NCBI GenBank assembly: GCA_963821325.1 | Contig: CAWGDC010000006.1 | Coordinates: 728,432-792,431 of the forward strand | DNA from: PALSA-555 sp963821325 | Lineage (GTDB): Bacteria; Actinomycetota; Acidimicrobiia; IMCC26256; PALSA-555 | Reading direction: 5' to 3' | Length of the DNA: 64,000 nucleotides | In this document: positions 1 to 8,679 of the stretch, piece after piece | Layout of the letters: each line of letters opens with the position of its first letter | How positions within the stretch are numbered: the first letter of the stretch is position 1 | Made by a program: the position numbers and the translations under genes | The notes under the pieces: model-generated | Databases searched by the model: none | What the model saw: only the letters and a program-made list of their open reading frames with translations | Told to the model about the DNA's origin: nothing

Positions 1-567
1 TCGCCGAGGTTGCGGTGGTTGAACTGGTCGGGGCGGGCCCAGAAGCAGCGGACCCCGAGGTGGTCGTAGGCGAACTGGATCTCCTCGACGGCCCGCGCCA
101 CGTCGTTCAGCGGCACCGGGCCCGAGGCCAGCACCCGTCCCTCCGAGGCCTCGCGCATCTCCTCGCCCCACCGGTTGTAGGCCCGGGCCATCGCCGCCTG
201 CAGCTCGGGGTCGATCCCCTCGAGCCACAGGTCGTACTCGGGGCCGTAGATCACCATCAGGTCGACGCCCTCGACCGCGATGCGCATCGGCGACCCGGTC
301 GCCGGTGAACCCGGCGGTCACGATGTCGCCGTACTTGGCGATCATGTCCTCGGTCGTCCAGTTGATCGCCTTCTGGAACTGGCCGTAGATCGACGTCGGG
401 TGCTGGGTCCAGCGCCCGTCGACCGTCACCGGGTTGTAATGGTCGAACCCGGCCGGCGCCCGCCGTCCGACCCGGTCCCGGAACCGCTTGTCGAGGAATC
501 GGTCCCACAGGTCGGGTGGATACACGACGTGCGCGTCTGCATCGAAGACTCGCAACCCGTCACGCAT
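1..567 (-). CDS. Amidohydrolase-2 family metal-dependent hydrolase, C-terminus beyond window, one frameshift
   Basis: The gene starts at ATG 567, with GGAGGG just upstream, and runs off the left edge. The N-terminus contains FDADAHVVYPPDLWDRF, the first metal-binding strand (D-x-H) of amidohydrolase-2 proteins, which hydrolyse or decarboxylate cyclic or aromatic acids using a TIM barrel. After residue ~90 the frame breaks near position 295. One extra base carries reading into the frame with VEGVDLMVIYGPEYDLWL and a convincing continuation to base 1. The break is probably a sequencing error because both halves look intact. Two more members of this family lie at 43772 and 60660. The substrate cannot be told from sequence. 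It lies 49 bases downstream of the isomerase gene and probably shares its transcript. Confidence 0.75.
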   Translation of the reverse strand, partial: MRDGLRVFDADAHVVYPPDLWDRFLDKRFRDRVGRRAPAGFDHYNPVTVDGRWTQHPTSIYGQFQKAINWTTEDMIAKYGDIVTAGFTGDRVADAHRGRGRRPDGDLRPRVRPVARGDRPRAAGGDGPGLQPVGRGDARGLGGTGAGLGPGAAERRGAGRRGDPVRLRPPRGPLLLGPPRPVQPPQPRR

Positions 568-616
568 GGTCCCTCCGTGGCTCGCGGCCCAGTACAGCAG
601 ACCCGACCCGGGGCGG

Positions 617-1417
617 CTACACCACGGTGAGCAGCATGGGCTCGAGCGCACGGATCGCGCGCGCGATCGCCGGCTCGTACCCCTCGGCCTCGATCCGCGG
701 GCCGAGCATCTCGAGCTCGACGAACCCGCGGTAGCCGGCCCGGGCGACCAGCGCGAGGAGCGACGCGACCGGCATGTCGCCGTCGCCGGGCACGGCGCGC
801 TCGCTCGCGGTGAGGGTCCCCACCTGGTAGTCGCTCACCTGCACGAGCTGGAACGTGTCCACCCCGTCGACGACGACCTCGTCCAAGCCGCGCTCGAACC
901 AGCAGTTCGTCAGCTCGACGACCACGCCGACGTCGAGCAGCCGGGCGACCTCCACCATGTCGCGGAGGGTGTGCACGAAGCCGACGTCGCGCCGCAGCGG
1001 GTTGGTGTGCTCGACGGCCACCCGGACGCCCCGCTCGGCGGCCCGGTCTCGGACCGGCCCGAGCGCCTCCCTGAGCGCGGCGACGCTCTCGTCGAAGCTG
1101 AGACGCCCCGGCGTCCCGCCGGTCACGAAGAGGCACCCGGCGTCGAGCGCGGCGGCGACGTCGACCGCGGCATCAAGCGCCGCGCGATCCGCCGACCAGC
1201 TGGTGGGGTCGCAGAGCGTGAAGCCCCGCGCGGCGACGCTGCTGACTACCAGGCCACACGCGGCGACGCGGGCGACGGCGGTGTCGAGCCCCACCGCAGC
1301 GAGCTTCGGGAGGAACAGGCCGACGGTGTCCACCCCGAGCCGCGCCCACAGGTCGAGGTCCTCGTCGAAGCGCAGGTTCATCGAGCTGAGCGCGCTCACG
1401 GACAGCTGCGGATGCAT
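617..1417 (-). CDS. Sugar phosphate isomerase/epimerase (xylose isomerase-like TIM barrel)
   Basis: This 266-residue protein has the layout of the AP-endonuclease-2/xylose isomerase-like barrel. Acidic and histidine metal ligands sit at strand ends, for example VAVEHTNPLRRDVGF, VVVELTNCWFE, FQLVQVSDYQVG and the terminal FVELEMLGPRIEAEGYE. Members isomerise or epimerise sugars and polyols or act on related keto acids; the substrate is not predictable here. ATG 1417 is preferred over an upstream in-frame start at 1450 because a GGGGGGAAGG ribosome site lies directly before it. It is divergent from hyuB (start 1495), so the ~77-base gap should hold both promoters. The amidohydrolase lies directly downstream on the same strand. 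Confidence 0.8.
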   Translation of the reverse strand: MHPQLSVSALSSMNLRFDEDLDLWARLGVDTVGLFLPKLAAVGLDTAVARVAACGLVVSSVAARGFTLCDPTSWSADRAALDAAVDVAAALDAGCLFVTGGTPGRLSFDESVAALREALGPVRDRAAERGVRVAVEHTNPLRRDVGFVHTLRDMVEVARLLDVGVVVELTNCWFERGLDEVVVDGVDTFQLVQVSDYQVGTLTASERAVPGDGDMPVASLLALVARAGYRGFVELEMLGPRIEAEGYEPAIARAIRALEPMLLTVV

Positions 1418-1494
1418 GCCTTCCCCCCGCTCCCGGCAGCGACGCGACATTAGTGTGATCGCCCCGATCCCGGTCCGCGTGGAGGCCGCCGCGC

Positions 1495-3255
1495 ATGACG
1501 ACGGACGAGCCGACGACCCTCGACGACACCATCACGGCGGACGTCATCCGCAGCGGCCTGTCCGTCGCGGTCGAGGAGGCGAGCATCGTCGTCGTCCGCT
1601 CGGCGCACAGCACGTTCATCCAGGAGGGCGCCGACGCCTGCGCGGCGCTCCTCGATGCCAGTGGCCAGCTCGTCGCCCAGTCGGCGGCCACCAGCCTGAT
1701 GCACGCCGCCAGCCTGCGCTGCTCGCTCCCCTCGCTGCTCGAGGACATCCCCGCCGACACGATGGAGGCCGGCGACGTCTACGCGCTGAACGACCCGTAC
1801 CGGGGCGGCATCCACGCCAACGACATCATCGTGTTCCGACCGATCGTGGCCGGCGGCCGGGTGGCGTTCTTCGCCGGGACGCTCGTCCACGTCGCCGACG
1901 TCGGTGGCATCGCCGCTGGTGGCCTCGCCGCGCTGGCCACCGACACGTTCGGCGAGGGCCTCCTCCTCCCGCCCGTCGCCCTCGCCCGTCGGGGCGAGCC
2001 GGTCGCCGACCTGCGGCGGATCCTCGCCCGCAACAGCCGGGTGCCCGACAAGGTGCTCGGCGACGTCGACGCCCTCGTCGCCGGCGTGCACGTCATCGCC
2101 GCCCGGGTCGACGAGCTGCTCGCCCGGTACGGCGTCACCCGCCTCGCGGCGTTCGTCGACGCGTGGCTCACCGAGACCGAGCGGCGGCTCCGGGCCGAGC
2201 TCGCCACGATCCCCGCCGGGACGTACCACGGGTCGTTCGTCATCGACGGTGACGGCGTCGAGCCGGGCCGCACGTTCGAGGTGCAAGTCGCGGTGACGTG
2301 CGGCGACGGCACGGTCGAGGTCGACTTCGCCGGCACGGCCGCGCAGGCCCGCGGGGCGATCAACGCGTCGGTGTCGCAGGCGCTGTCCGGCGTCGTCTAC
2401 GGGATCCGCTGCTTCGTCGACCCGAGCATCCCGATGAACGAGGGGTGCTGGCGGCCGATCACGGTCCGGCTCCCACCCGGCTCCCTCGTGAACCCCACGC
2501 CACCGGCGGCGTGCGGCGGCCGGATCGTCACCGTCGCCGCCGCGGTCGAGGCCATCCTGGCGGCGCTCGCCACGGCTCGCCCGGACCACGCCACGGCAGC
2601 GAGCGGGCTCATCCACGTGTTCACGCTCGCCGGCCGCCAGGACGGAACGCCCTGGCTGAACCTCTTCTACGAGTTCGGCGGCGTCGGCGCCCGCACCGCG
2701 GCCGACGGCCCGGACGCCACCGGCTGCTTCTTCCTCGGCGGCCGGTCGGTCATCCCCCAGGTCGAGCCGATCGAGGCCGGCTACCCGATCATCGTCCGCG
2801 CCGCCCGGCTCCGCCCGGACTCCGGTGGCCCCGGCGAGTGGCGGGGCGGCCTCGGCGTCGAGATGGTGCTCGAGCTGCGCACCGACGCCGTCGCGACCGT
2901 CCGCGGTGACCGGATGACGTTGCCCCCACCCGGCGTCGCGGGCGGCGCCGCCGGCCGCGCCGGCGAGTTCGTCGTGGCCCGCGCCGACGGCCGCCGGGAG
3001 GTGCTCGCCCCCAAGCAGGCCGACGTGCCCATCGCCGCGGGTGAGCAGCTCATCATCCGCACCTCGGGGGGCGGCGGGCTCGGGCCGCCCGGCCGACGCC
3101 CCCCCGACGCCGTGCTCGCCGACGTCACCGCGGGTCGCGTCACCCCCGCGGCCGCCGCGGAGGACTACGCCGTCGCGCTCGACGCGACCAGCAGCGCGGT
3201 CGATCACGTCGCGACCGAGGCGTTGCGGCGCACGCGGCACGCCGAGACCCGGTGA
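1495..3255 (+). CDS. hyuB: Hydantoinase B / oxoprolinase-type subunit
   Basis: The product has 586 residues, the usual length for hydantoinase B. Family landmarks visible are the N-terminal VVVRSAHSTFIQEGADACAA, the block VYALNDPYRGGIHANDI near residue 100, and the C-terminal glycine-rich RTSGGGGLGPP. With HyuA it forms the ATP-dependent enzyme that opens 5-oxoproline or hydantoin rings; related A/B pairs also act as acetone or acetophenone carboxylases. Which substrate is used cannot be read from sequence. The stop overlaps the GTG start of hyuA by four bases (GTGA), so the two are translationally coupled. The start is ATG at 1495. Confidence 0.9.
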   Translation: MTTDEPTTLDDTITADVIRSGLSVAVEEASIVVVRSAHSTFIQEGADACAALLDASGQLVAQSAATSLMHAASLRCSLPSLLEDIPADTMEAGDVYALNDPYRGGIHANDIIVFRPIVAGGRVAFFAGTLVHVADVGGIAAGGLAALATDTFGEGLLLPPVALARRGEPVADLRRILARNSRVPDKVLGDVDALVAGVHVIAARVDELLARYGVTRLAAFVDAWLTETERRLRAELATIPAGTYHGSFVIDGDGVEPGRTFEVQVAVTCGDGTVEVDFAGTAAQARGAINASVSQALSGVVYGIRCFVDPSIPMNEGCWRPITVRLPPGSLVNPTPPAACGGRIVTVAAAVEAILAALATARPDHATAASGLIHVFTLAGRQDGTPWLNLFYEFGGVGARTAADGPDATGCFFLGGRSVIPQVEPIEAGYPIIVRAARLRPDSGGPGEWRGGLGVEMVLELRTDAVATVRGDRMTLPPPGVAGGAAGRAGEFVVARADGRREVLAPKQADVPIAAGEQLIIRTSGGGGLGPPGRRPPDAVLADVTAGRVTPAAAAEDYAVALDATSSAVDHVATEALRRTRHAETR

Positions 3256-5360
3256 GCGGCGCGGGCGCCGTCGTCGGCGTCGACATCGGCGGGACGTTCA
3301 CCGACGTCGCGCTCCTCGACCCCGACGGCCGCCTCACCGTCGGGAAGCAGGCGACCACCCCCGAGGATCCCCGCGTCGGCGTCGTCGAGGCGCTGCGACA
3401 CGTGCTCCGCGACGCTGGAGTCGCGCCCGACGCGCTGACCCGCGTGGTGCACGGCACCACCCTCGCGACGAACGTGGTCGTCGAGCGGCGGGGCGGCCCG
3501 GTCGCGCTCGTGACCACCGACGGGTTCGGCGACGTGCTCGCGCTCGGCCGACAAGCCCGGGTCGAGGACGACCGCTACGACCTCGGCTACACGCCACCCG
3601 CGCCGCTCGTCTCGCCGGCACTGACGTTCGAGGTCGTCGAGCGGGTCACCGCCCGGGGCGAGGTGCTCGTCCCCCTCCGTGAGGACGCACTCACGGCCGT
3701 GGTCGACGCCGTCGCGGCGGCGCAGCCCGCCGCGGTGGCCGTCTGCCTGCTCCACTCGTACGCCCATCCCGACCACGAGCGTCGCGTCGCGGCCGCGTGC
3801 CAGGCCGCGCTGCCCGACGCCTTCGTCGTGGCGTCGTGCGACGTCTGGCCGGAGCTCCGTGAGTACGAGCGGGCCATGACGACCGTGGTGTGCGCGCTCG
3901 TCGGCCCGGTGATGGCCGGCTACCTCCGCGGCCTCGAGGACCAGCTCGCCACGCTCGGGGTCCGCTGCCCCGTCGAGGTCATGGAATCGAGCGGCGGGGT
4001 CGTGTCCGCCGAGGCCGCGACCCGCCGCCCGGTGTGCACCGTCGAATCCGGCGGCGCCGCGGGGGTGCTCGCTGCCGGGGCGGTCGGCGCCCGGGTCGGC
4101 GCCGCCGACGTCATCAGCTTCGACATGGGGGGCACGACCGCCAAGACGGGCATCGTCCGCGACGGCCGGCCGGCGATCGCGCACGACTTCCAGATCGCCG
4201 GCCGCGGCAGCTTCGGGGGGGCACGGCCCGGAACCGGCGTGCCGGTCAAGACACCGGTCGTCGACCTCGCCGAGGTCGGCGCCGGCGGCGGGAGCGTCGC
4301 CTGGCTCGACCCGGGCGGCGCGCTGCGCGTCGGGCCCCGCTCAGCCGGCGCGGTGCCCGGACCTGCCTGCTACGGGCGCGGCGGCACCGAGCCGACGGTG
4401 ACCGACGCCAACCTGCTGCTCGGCTACCTCGACCCGCGGGGGCTCGCCGGTGGCGTGACCCTGGACCGGGCCCGAGCCGAGTCGGCTGTCACGCCGCTCG
4501 CCGCGGCGCTCGGGGTCGAGCCGGTCGACGCGGCCGACGTCATCCACGAGATCGCCAACACCACGATGGCCGCGGCGATCCGGATGGTGACGGTGCAGCG
4601 CGGCATCGACCCGCGCGACTTCACGCTCGTCGCGTTCGGCGGAGCGGGACCCGTGCACGTCGCCCACCTCGCCGCCCAGTTCGCCATCCGATCCGTGATC
4701 GTCCCGTGGGCCGCGGGCGTCGCGTCGGCCGTCGGGCTGCTCGCGTCGGAGCCAACCGTCGAGCTCGTCCAGACGCTCCTCGTCGACCTCACCGACGGGG
4801 CTACCGGCGCGCTCGACGCGGTCTTCGCCGACCTCGAAGCGCGCGCCCGCCGCGAGCTCGGTGCCGACGACGACCCCACGGCCCGCATCGCCCGATCCGC
4901 CGACCTGCGCTACCGCGGCCAAGCGCATCAGCTCACCGTCGAGATGCCGCCCGCCGGCCACGCCGTCCCGGCGCTCGTCGCCGCGTTCCACGACCGCTAC
5001 CAGCACGCCTACGGCATCCGCTCCGACGCGCCCACCGAGTTCGTCAGCGCCCGCGTCCGCGTCACGCACCCGCGGGCGTCGCGGCCGCCGCGACCGGCGA
5101 CGACGACGGCGCCGACCCCCGCCGAGCCCGTCACGACGCGGCCGGTGCGCTTCCCCGGCACCGGCCGGTACCGCGCGACCCCCGTATTCGACTGGTCGGG
5201 TCTCGCGCCGGGTGCCCACACCGACGGGCCCGCGCTCCTCGTCGGGGACGACACCACCGTCGTGGTGCCGACCGGGACGTCGGCGCGCCTGGACGGCGAC
5301 CGCAACGTGCTGCTCCGACCCTCGGCGACGCCGCCCGGCCACGACGGCACGACCCCGTAG
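3252..5360 (+). CDS. hyuA: Hydantoinase/oxoprolinase A subunit (ATP-binding)
   Basis: The product has 702 residues, full length for the family. The N-terminal actin-fold phosphate loop VVGVDIGGTFTDVALLD is at residues 8-24, HGTTLATNVVVERRG near residue 65, and the second ATP-binding block FDMGGTTAKTGIV near residue 291. The C-terminal domain ends with DLRYRGQAHQLTVEMP and a short barrel. It should use ATP to activate the ring amide of 5-oxoproline or a hydantoin for hydrolysis together with HyuB. It starts at GTG 3252 inside the hyuB stop. A cupin gene follows after 52 bases, giving a three-gene catabolic unit divergent from the isomerase gene. Confidence 0.9.
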   Translation: MSGAGAVVGVDIGGTFTDVALLDPDGRLTVGKQATTPEDPRVGVVEALRHVLRDAGVAPDALTRVVHGTTLATNVVVERRGGPVALVTTDGFGDVLALGRQARVEDDRYDLGYTPPAPLVSPALTFEVVERVTARGEVLVPLREDALTAVVDAVAAAQPAAVAVCLLHSYAHPDHERRVAAACQAALPDAFVVASCDVWPELREYERAMTTVVCALVGPVMAGYLRGLEDQLATLGVRCPVEVMESSGGVVSAEAATRRPVCTVESGGAAGVLAAGAVGARVGAADVISFDMGGTTAKTGIVRDGRPAIAHDFQIAGRGSFGGARPGTGVPVKTPVVDLAEVGAGGGSVAWLDPGGALRVGPRSAGAVPGPACYGRGGTEPTVTDANLLLGYLDPRGLAGGVTLDRARAESAVTPLAAALGVEPVDAADVIHEIANTTMAAAIRMVTVQRGIDPRDFTLVAFGGAGPVHVAHLAAQFAIRSVIVPWAAGVASAVGLLASEPTVELVQTLLVDLTDGATGALDAVFADLEARARRELGADDDPTARIARSADLRYRGQAHQLTVEMPPAGHAVPALVAAFHDRYQHAYGIRSDAPTEFVSARVRVTHPRASRPPRPATTTAPTPAEPVTTRPVRFPGTGRYRATPVFDWSGLAPGAHTDGPALLVGDDTTVVVPTGTSARLDGDRNVLLRPSATPPGHDGTTP

Positions 5361-5412
5361 AGTGCGGGCGTCCGACGGGCGTCGCCGGGCCCGATGCCCG
5401 CGAAGGGGGCAG

Positions 5413-5802
5413 ATGAGCGCTGCAGCCGACGGGCCGGCCTTCTTCCACGTCGACGACATCCCGTGGCCCGACGAGGCGACGACCAACGCGCCGCGCGAGC
5501 TCGTCGCCGAGGCGAAGCGCCACGGTGCGAAGCGCAAGTTCCTCGCCCGCGGCGAGGGCGGTTTCCACTCCCAGTACTCGGTGTTCCCGCCCGGCTACAT
5601 CGTCCCGGCGCACAGCCACGACCACGACGAGATGATCGTCCTGCTCGCCGGGAGCTGCCGGCTCCTCGGCGACGGCCCGACCTTGGCCGCGCACGACTCG
5701 ATGGTGCTGCGCGGCGGCCACGAGTACGGGTTCACCGCCGGTCCGGATGGCATGACGTTCCTCACCATCCGCACCGCCCCGACCGAGACACGGCTCGCGT
5801 GA
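5413..5802 (+). CDS. Small cupin-domain protein
   Basis: This 129-residue single-domain protein carries the cupin metal-site pattern: PAHSHDHDEMIVLL (H-x-H-x-D-E) near residue 63 and a later histidine in RGGHEYGF near residue 105. Such proteins serve as small dioxygenases, isomerases or ligand sensors. It starts at ATG 5413 behind AAGGGGGC. The position directly after hyuBA suggests a role in the same pathway, but the function is unknown. Similar single-cupin genes at 12523 and 39670 also sit next to catabolic genes. Confidence 0.8.
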   Translation: MSAAADGPAFFHVDDIPWPDEATTNAPRELVAEAKRHGAKRKFLARGEGGFHSQYSVFPPGYIVPAHSHDHDEMIVLLAGSCRLLGDGPTLAAHDSMVLRGGHEYGFTAGPDGMTFLTIRTAPTETRLA

Positions 5803-5928
5803 CACGCCGCCCCGCGCGGCCCGCCATCGCCGTTGACGGGACCGCCGGCGGCGTTGCGTTGCCTGGCTCGGTCATCCGTCACCCCACGGGTCGGCGGTCA
5901 CCTGAGCCCCGATCACCGGTCCGGTGCC

Positions 5929-7350
5929 GTGCTGACCGTTGAAGTGCAGGCGCTGGCGATCGAGCGACTCGAGGCGCTGATCGGTCCGGGCCGTACGCAG
6001 CGGTTCGAGGAGACCGCGGCCGCGGCACGCGAGTTCTTGGCGGGTCGCCGCGTCCTGAACGTGAACTCCACGCCGACGGGAGGTGGCGTCGCCGAGCTGC
6101 TGCAGACGCTCCTCGCCTACGCGCGCGGCGTCGGGATCGACACGCGCTGGGAGGTCATCGCGGGCGACGACGAGTTCTTCGCGATCACGAAGCGCCTCCA
6201 CAATCACCTGTATGGCGCTCCCGGCGACGGAGGCCCCCTCGGTCACGACGAGCACGGCGCGTACGAGCGCACGTTGCGCGGCAACGGCACCGACCTTGCG
6301 GCCATGACCCAACCGGGCGACATCGTGATGCTGCACGATCCCCAGACGGCCGGGCTGGTCCCGGTGGCGCACCGGTCGGGCGCGAGCGTGATCTGGCGGT
6401 GCCACATCGGTCGTGACGTCGCGAACGCCTACACGGAGGAGGGGTGGGCATTCCTCCGTCCGTACCTCGACGAGGCGGACGCCTTCGTGTTCAGCCGCGC
6501 GGCGTTCGCCCCCCCGTGGCTGGACCCGACGCGAGTCCACGTCATCCCGCCGTCGATCGACCCGTTCTCGGCCAAGAACCAGGATCTTGACGACGCGACC
6601 GTGCGCTCGATCCTCCAATACGTGGGGTTGCTGGCCGGGGCCGGCAACCCCCCGGCCGTCCCGTTCTCGCGTCGGGACGGATCACCCGGGCGGATCGACC
6701 GGCGGGTGGACATCCTCCAGACAGGACCGCCGCCTCCACCGGACGCACCGCTCGTGGTGCAGGTCTCGCGCTGGGACCGCATGAAGGACATGCTCGGCGT
6801 GCTGCGCGGGTTCGCCGAGCATCTCCTCGATGGCCAGGACGCCCACCTGGTCCTGGTGGGACCCACCGTGCACGGCGTCGCCGATGACCCCGAAGCCGAC
6901 GAGGTCCTCGACGAGTGCATCGATGCCTGGCGTGAGCTCCCCCACGCGGCCCGAAGTCGGGTGCACCTGGGGTGCCTTCCGATGCAGGACCCCGACGAAG
7001 CCGCGATCATCACGAACGCGCTGCAGCGCCACGCGACGGTCATCACCCAGAAGAGCCTCGCCGAGGGGTTCGGGCTCACGGTCACCGAAGCGATGTGGAA
7101 GCGCCGTCCGGTCGTGGCCAGCCGCATCGGCGGCATGGCCGACCAGATCACGGACCACGAGCAGGGCCTGCTCGTCGACGACCCCACCGACCTCGGGAGC
7201 TTCGGCGACGCGCTGCGGCTGCTGCTGGGGGATCGCGGGCTCGCGAGCGCGCTCGGCGAGGCGGCCCATCAGCGCGTCCTCACCGAGTACCTCGAAGACC
7301 GCCATCTCGAGCGCTACGCGGGGCTGCTCGCGACGTTGCCCGCTGCCTGA
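5929..7350 (+). CDS. treT: GT4 glycosyltransferase, trehalose synthase (TreT) type
   Basis: The product is about 473 residues and has the two Rossmann halves of a GT4 enzyme. The N-terminal domain has VLNVNSTPTGGGVAELLQTL (nucleotide-sugar loop) and WRCHIGRDVANAY. The C-terminal domain has VVQVSRWDRMKD and EGFGLTVTEAMWKRRPVVAS, the E-x7-E donor-binding motif. This arrangement is typical of trehalose glycosyltransferring synthase, which makes trehalose from NDP-glucose and glucose, but other GT4 acceptors are possible. The start is uncertain: GTG 5929 fits the conserved N-terminus, while TTG 5833 is also in frame. Trehalose would serve as a compatible solute. Nothing nearby is functionally linked. 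Confidence 0.78.
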   Translation: MLTVEVQALAIERLEALIGPGRTQRFEETAAAAREFLAGRRVLNVNSTPTGGGVAELLQTLLAYARGVGIDTRWEVIAGDDEFFAITKRLHNHLYGAPGDGGPLGHDEHGAYERTLRGNGTDLAAMTQPGDIVMLHDPQTAGLVPVAHRSGASVIWRCHIGRDVANAYTEEGWAFLRPYLDEADAFVFSRAAFAPPWLDPTRVHVIPPSIDPFSAKNQDLDDATVRSILQYVGLLAGAGNPPAVPFSRRDGSPGRIDRRVDILQTGPPPPPDAPLVVQVSRWDRMKDMLGVLRGFAEHLLDGQDAHLVLVGPTVHGVADDPEADEVLDECIDAWRELPHAARSRVHLGCLPMQDPDEAAIITNALQRHATVITQKSLAEGFGLTVTEAMWKRRPVVASRIGGMADQITDHEQGLLVDDPTDLGSFGDALRLLLGDRGLASALGEAAHQRVLTEYLEDRHLERYAGLLATLPAA

Positions 7351-7393
7351 TCGGTGCCTGATCGGTTCCGCGGCCGGTCGGGCGCGCGGCGCT

Positions 7394-8131
7394 TCAGGTC
7401 GACGCCGCGGGCCGCTCGATGAGCTCGAGCGTGAAGCCGTCGAGGTCAGGGAAGAACACGGCGCGCAGGTCCGGGAGGCCCGGTCCCATGTCGAGCGACG
7501 CCGGCGGCGAGTACGGCTGGACGCCCGCCGCGAGCAGCGCGTGGTAGTCGCGGTCCAAGGTGTCGGTGATCAGCGCGAGACGGTAGATCCCGACATCGTT
7601 GGCCGCCCGCGGCTGCGCCGGCGGGGCGGTCACGAGCTCGACCGTGAACACGTCCGGTCCACGCTCGTCGCAGAGTCGTGATCGGTCGACACGCTCCAGG
7701 CCGACGACATCGCCATAGAACGCGGCCGAGGCCTCGAGGTCGGTACACCCCACGACGAGGCCAGCGACGCGCGGCGATGGGCCGGCGACGATCTCCACCG
7801 AGGTGCCGTCGGGATCGGTGGTGGCGCCACGTGGCAGCGCGCCCGCCCGTGCCACGAGGCGGAGCTGCCGCCCGCCGCCCGCCTCGGCGGGTCGGTGCGG
7901 CGGTGGCGTCCGCCACTCGAGCAGGTCGAGGGCCACGCCGCCGAGCCCGTCATCGCCGGTGAGGATCCACGCGTCCCACTGCACCTCGTCGAGGCCGAAC
8001 GCGTCGCCGGGCTGCGGTCGCGTCGGCGTGGTGCGGGTCAGGGGCGAGAGTCCCACCGTGTCGCGGTAGAAGCCGACCGCGGTCTCGAGATCGGCGCAGT
8101 TGACGTTGACGTGGAAGAGGTGCGCGGGCAC
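7394..8131 (-). CDS. Two-domain VOC (glyoxalase/dioxygenase) protein
   Basis: The product is 245 residues with two successive vicinal-oxygen-chelate modules. The first begins HLFHVNVNCADLETAVGFYRD, the second begins VAGLVVGCTDLEASAAFYGD. Each module ends in an acidic metal-ligand stretch (GTSVEIVAG and GFTLELIERP). A two-module VOC chain is the form seen in extradiol dioxygenases and in glyoxalase-like enzymes, so a role on a small aromatic or oxo compound is plausible. The start is placed at GTG 8131 because the conserved fold starts there; upstream codons belong to the DinB gene in another frame. It is convergent with the glycosyltransferase gene. Confidence 0.75.
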   Translation of the reverse strand: MPAHLFHVNVNCADLETAVGFYRDTVGLSPLTRTTPTRPQPGDAFGLDEVQWDAWILTGDDGLGGVALDLLEWRTPPPHRPAEAGGGRQLRLVARAGALPRGATTDPDGTSVEIVAGPSPRVAGLVVGCTDLEASAAFYGDVVGLERVDRSRLCDERGPDVFTVELVTAPPAQPRAANDVGIYRLALITDTLDRDYHALLAAGVQPYSPPASLDMGPGLPDLRAVFFPDLDGFTLELIERPAAST

Positions 8132-8169
8132 GAACGAACGGTAGCGACGCCGCGCCGCCGGTGAGCTCG

Positions 8170-8664
8170 TCAGTCGCCGGTGCGGCCGTCGATGTCCTCG
8201 CGCATCACGTCGAGGTGCCCCGCATGGCGGGCCGTCTCCTCGAGCAGGTGCACGAGGATCCAGCGGAGGCTCACGGCGCCGAACACGGCGTGGGCGCCGA
8301 CCGCGACGTCGTCGAGCGACGCCGCCGCGGTGATCGTCCGGGCCTCGTCCGCCGCCGCCCGGTAGGAGGCGACCACGCTCGCCACCGTGTCCGAGTCGGC
8401 GAGCACGAACGTCGGCGCGTTGTCCGGGCCGGTGAACAGCTCGACCTCGTCGCCCAGGAAGCGTCGGCGGAACCAGCTGCGCTCGACCCACGCGAGGTGC
8501 TTCACGACGCCGAGCGGGCTCAATCCGCGGCGGGTGCAAGGCCGGCTGGCCTGCTCCCACGAGAGGTCCGCCACCTTGCGCTCGACGACGGCGCGATACC
8601 AGTCGAGGAAGCCGATGAGCAGGGCCCGCTCGTCACCCTGGCCGCCGAACGCGCTGTCCGCCAC
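8170..8664 (-). CDS. DinB/DUF664 family protein
   Basis: The product is 164 residues, the normal length of a DUF664 (DinB-like) four-helix bundle. The metal-binding histidines can be seen in VVKHLAWVERSW near residue 54 and in LVHLLEETARHAGHLD near residue 140. This superfamily includes mycothiol-dependent enzymes, an idea that fits an actinobacterium, but no specific reaction can be assigned. The start is GTG 8664. The gene lies between the VOC gene and an SDR gene on the same strand with short gaps, so the three may be co-transcribed. Confidence 0.75.
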   Translation of the reverse strand: MADSAFGGQGDERALLIGFLDWYRAVVERKVADLSWEQASRPCTRRGLSPLGVVKHLAWVERSWFRRRFLGDEVELFTGPDNAPTFVLADSDTVASVVASYRAAADEARTITAAASLDDVAVGAHAVFGAVSLRWILVHLLEETARHAGHLDVMREDIDGRTGD

Positions 8665-8679
8665 GCGGCAACCGTACGA

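Noticed and set aside
1450..3240. 596-codon open frame antisense to hyuB
   Set aside because: Low-complexity Arg/Gly/Asp/Val protein without domains; it mirrors the GC-rich third positions of hyuB, as do similar long frames over other genes.
7350..7394. Possible terminator between convergent genes
   Set aside because: Short GC-rich repeats are present but no stable stem with a T run on either strand could be seen.
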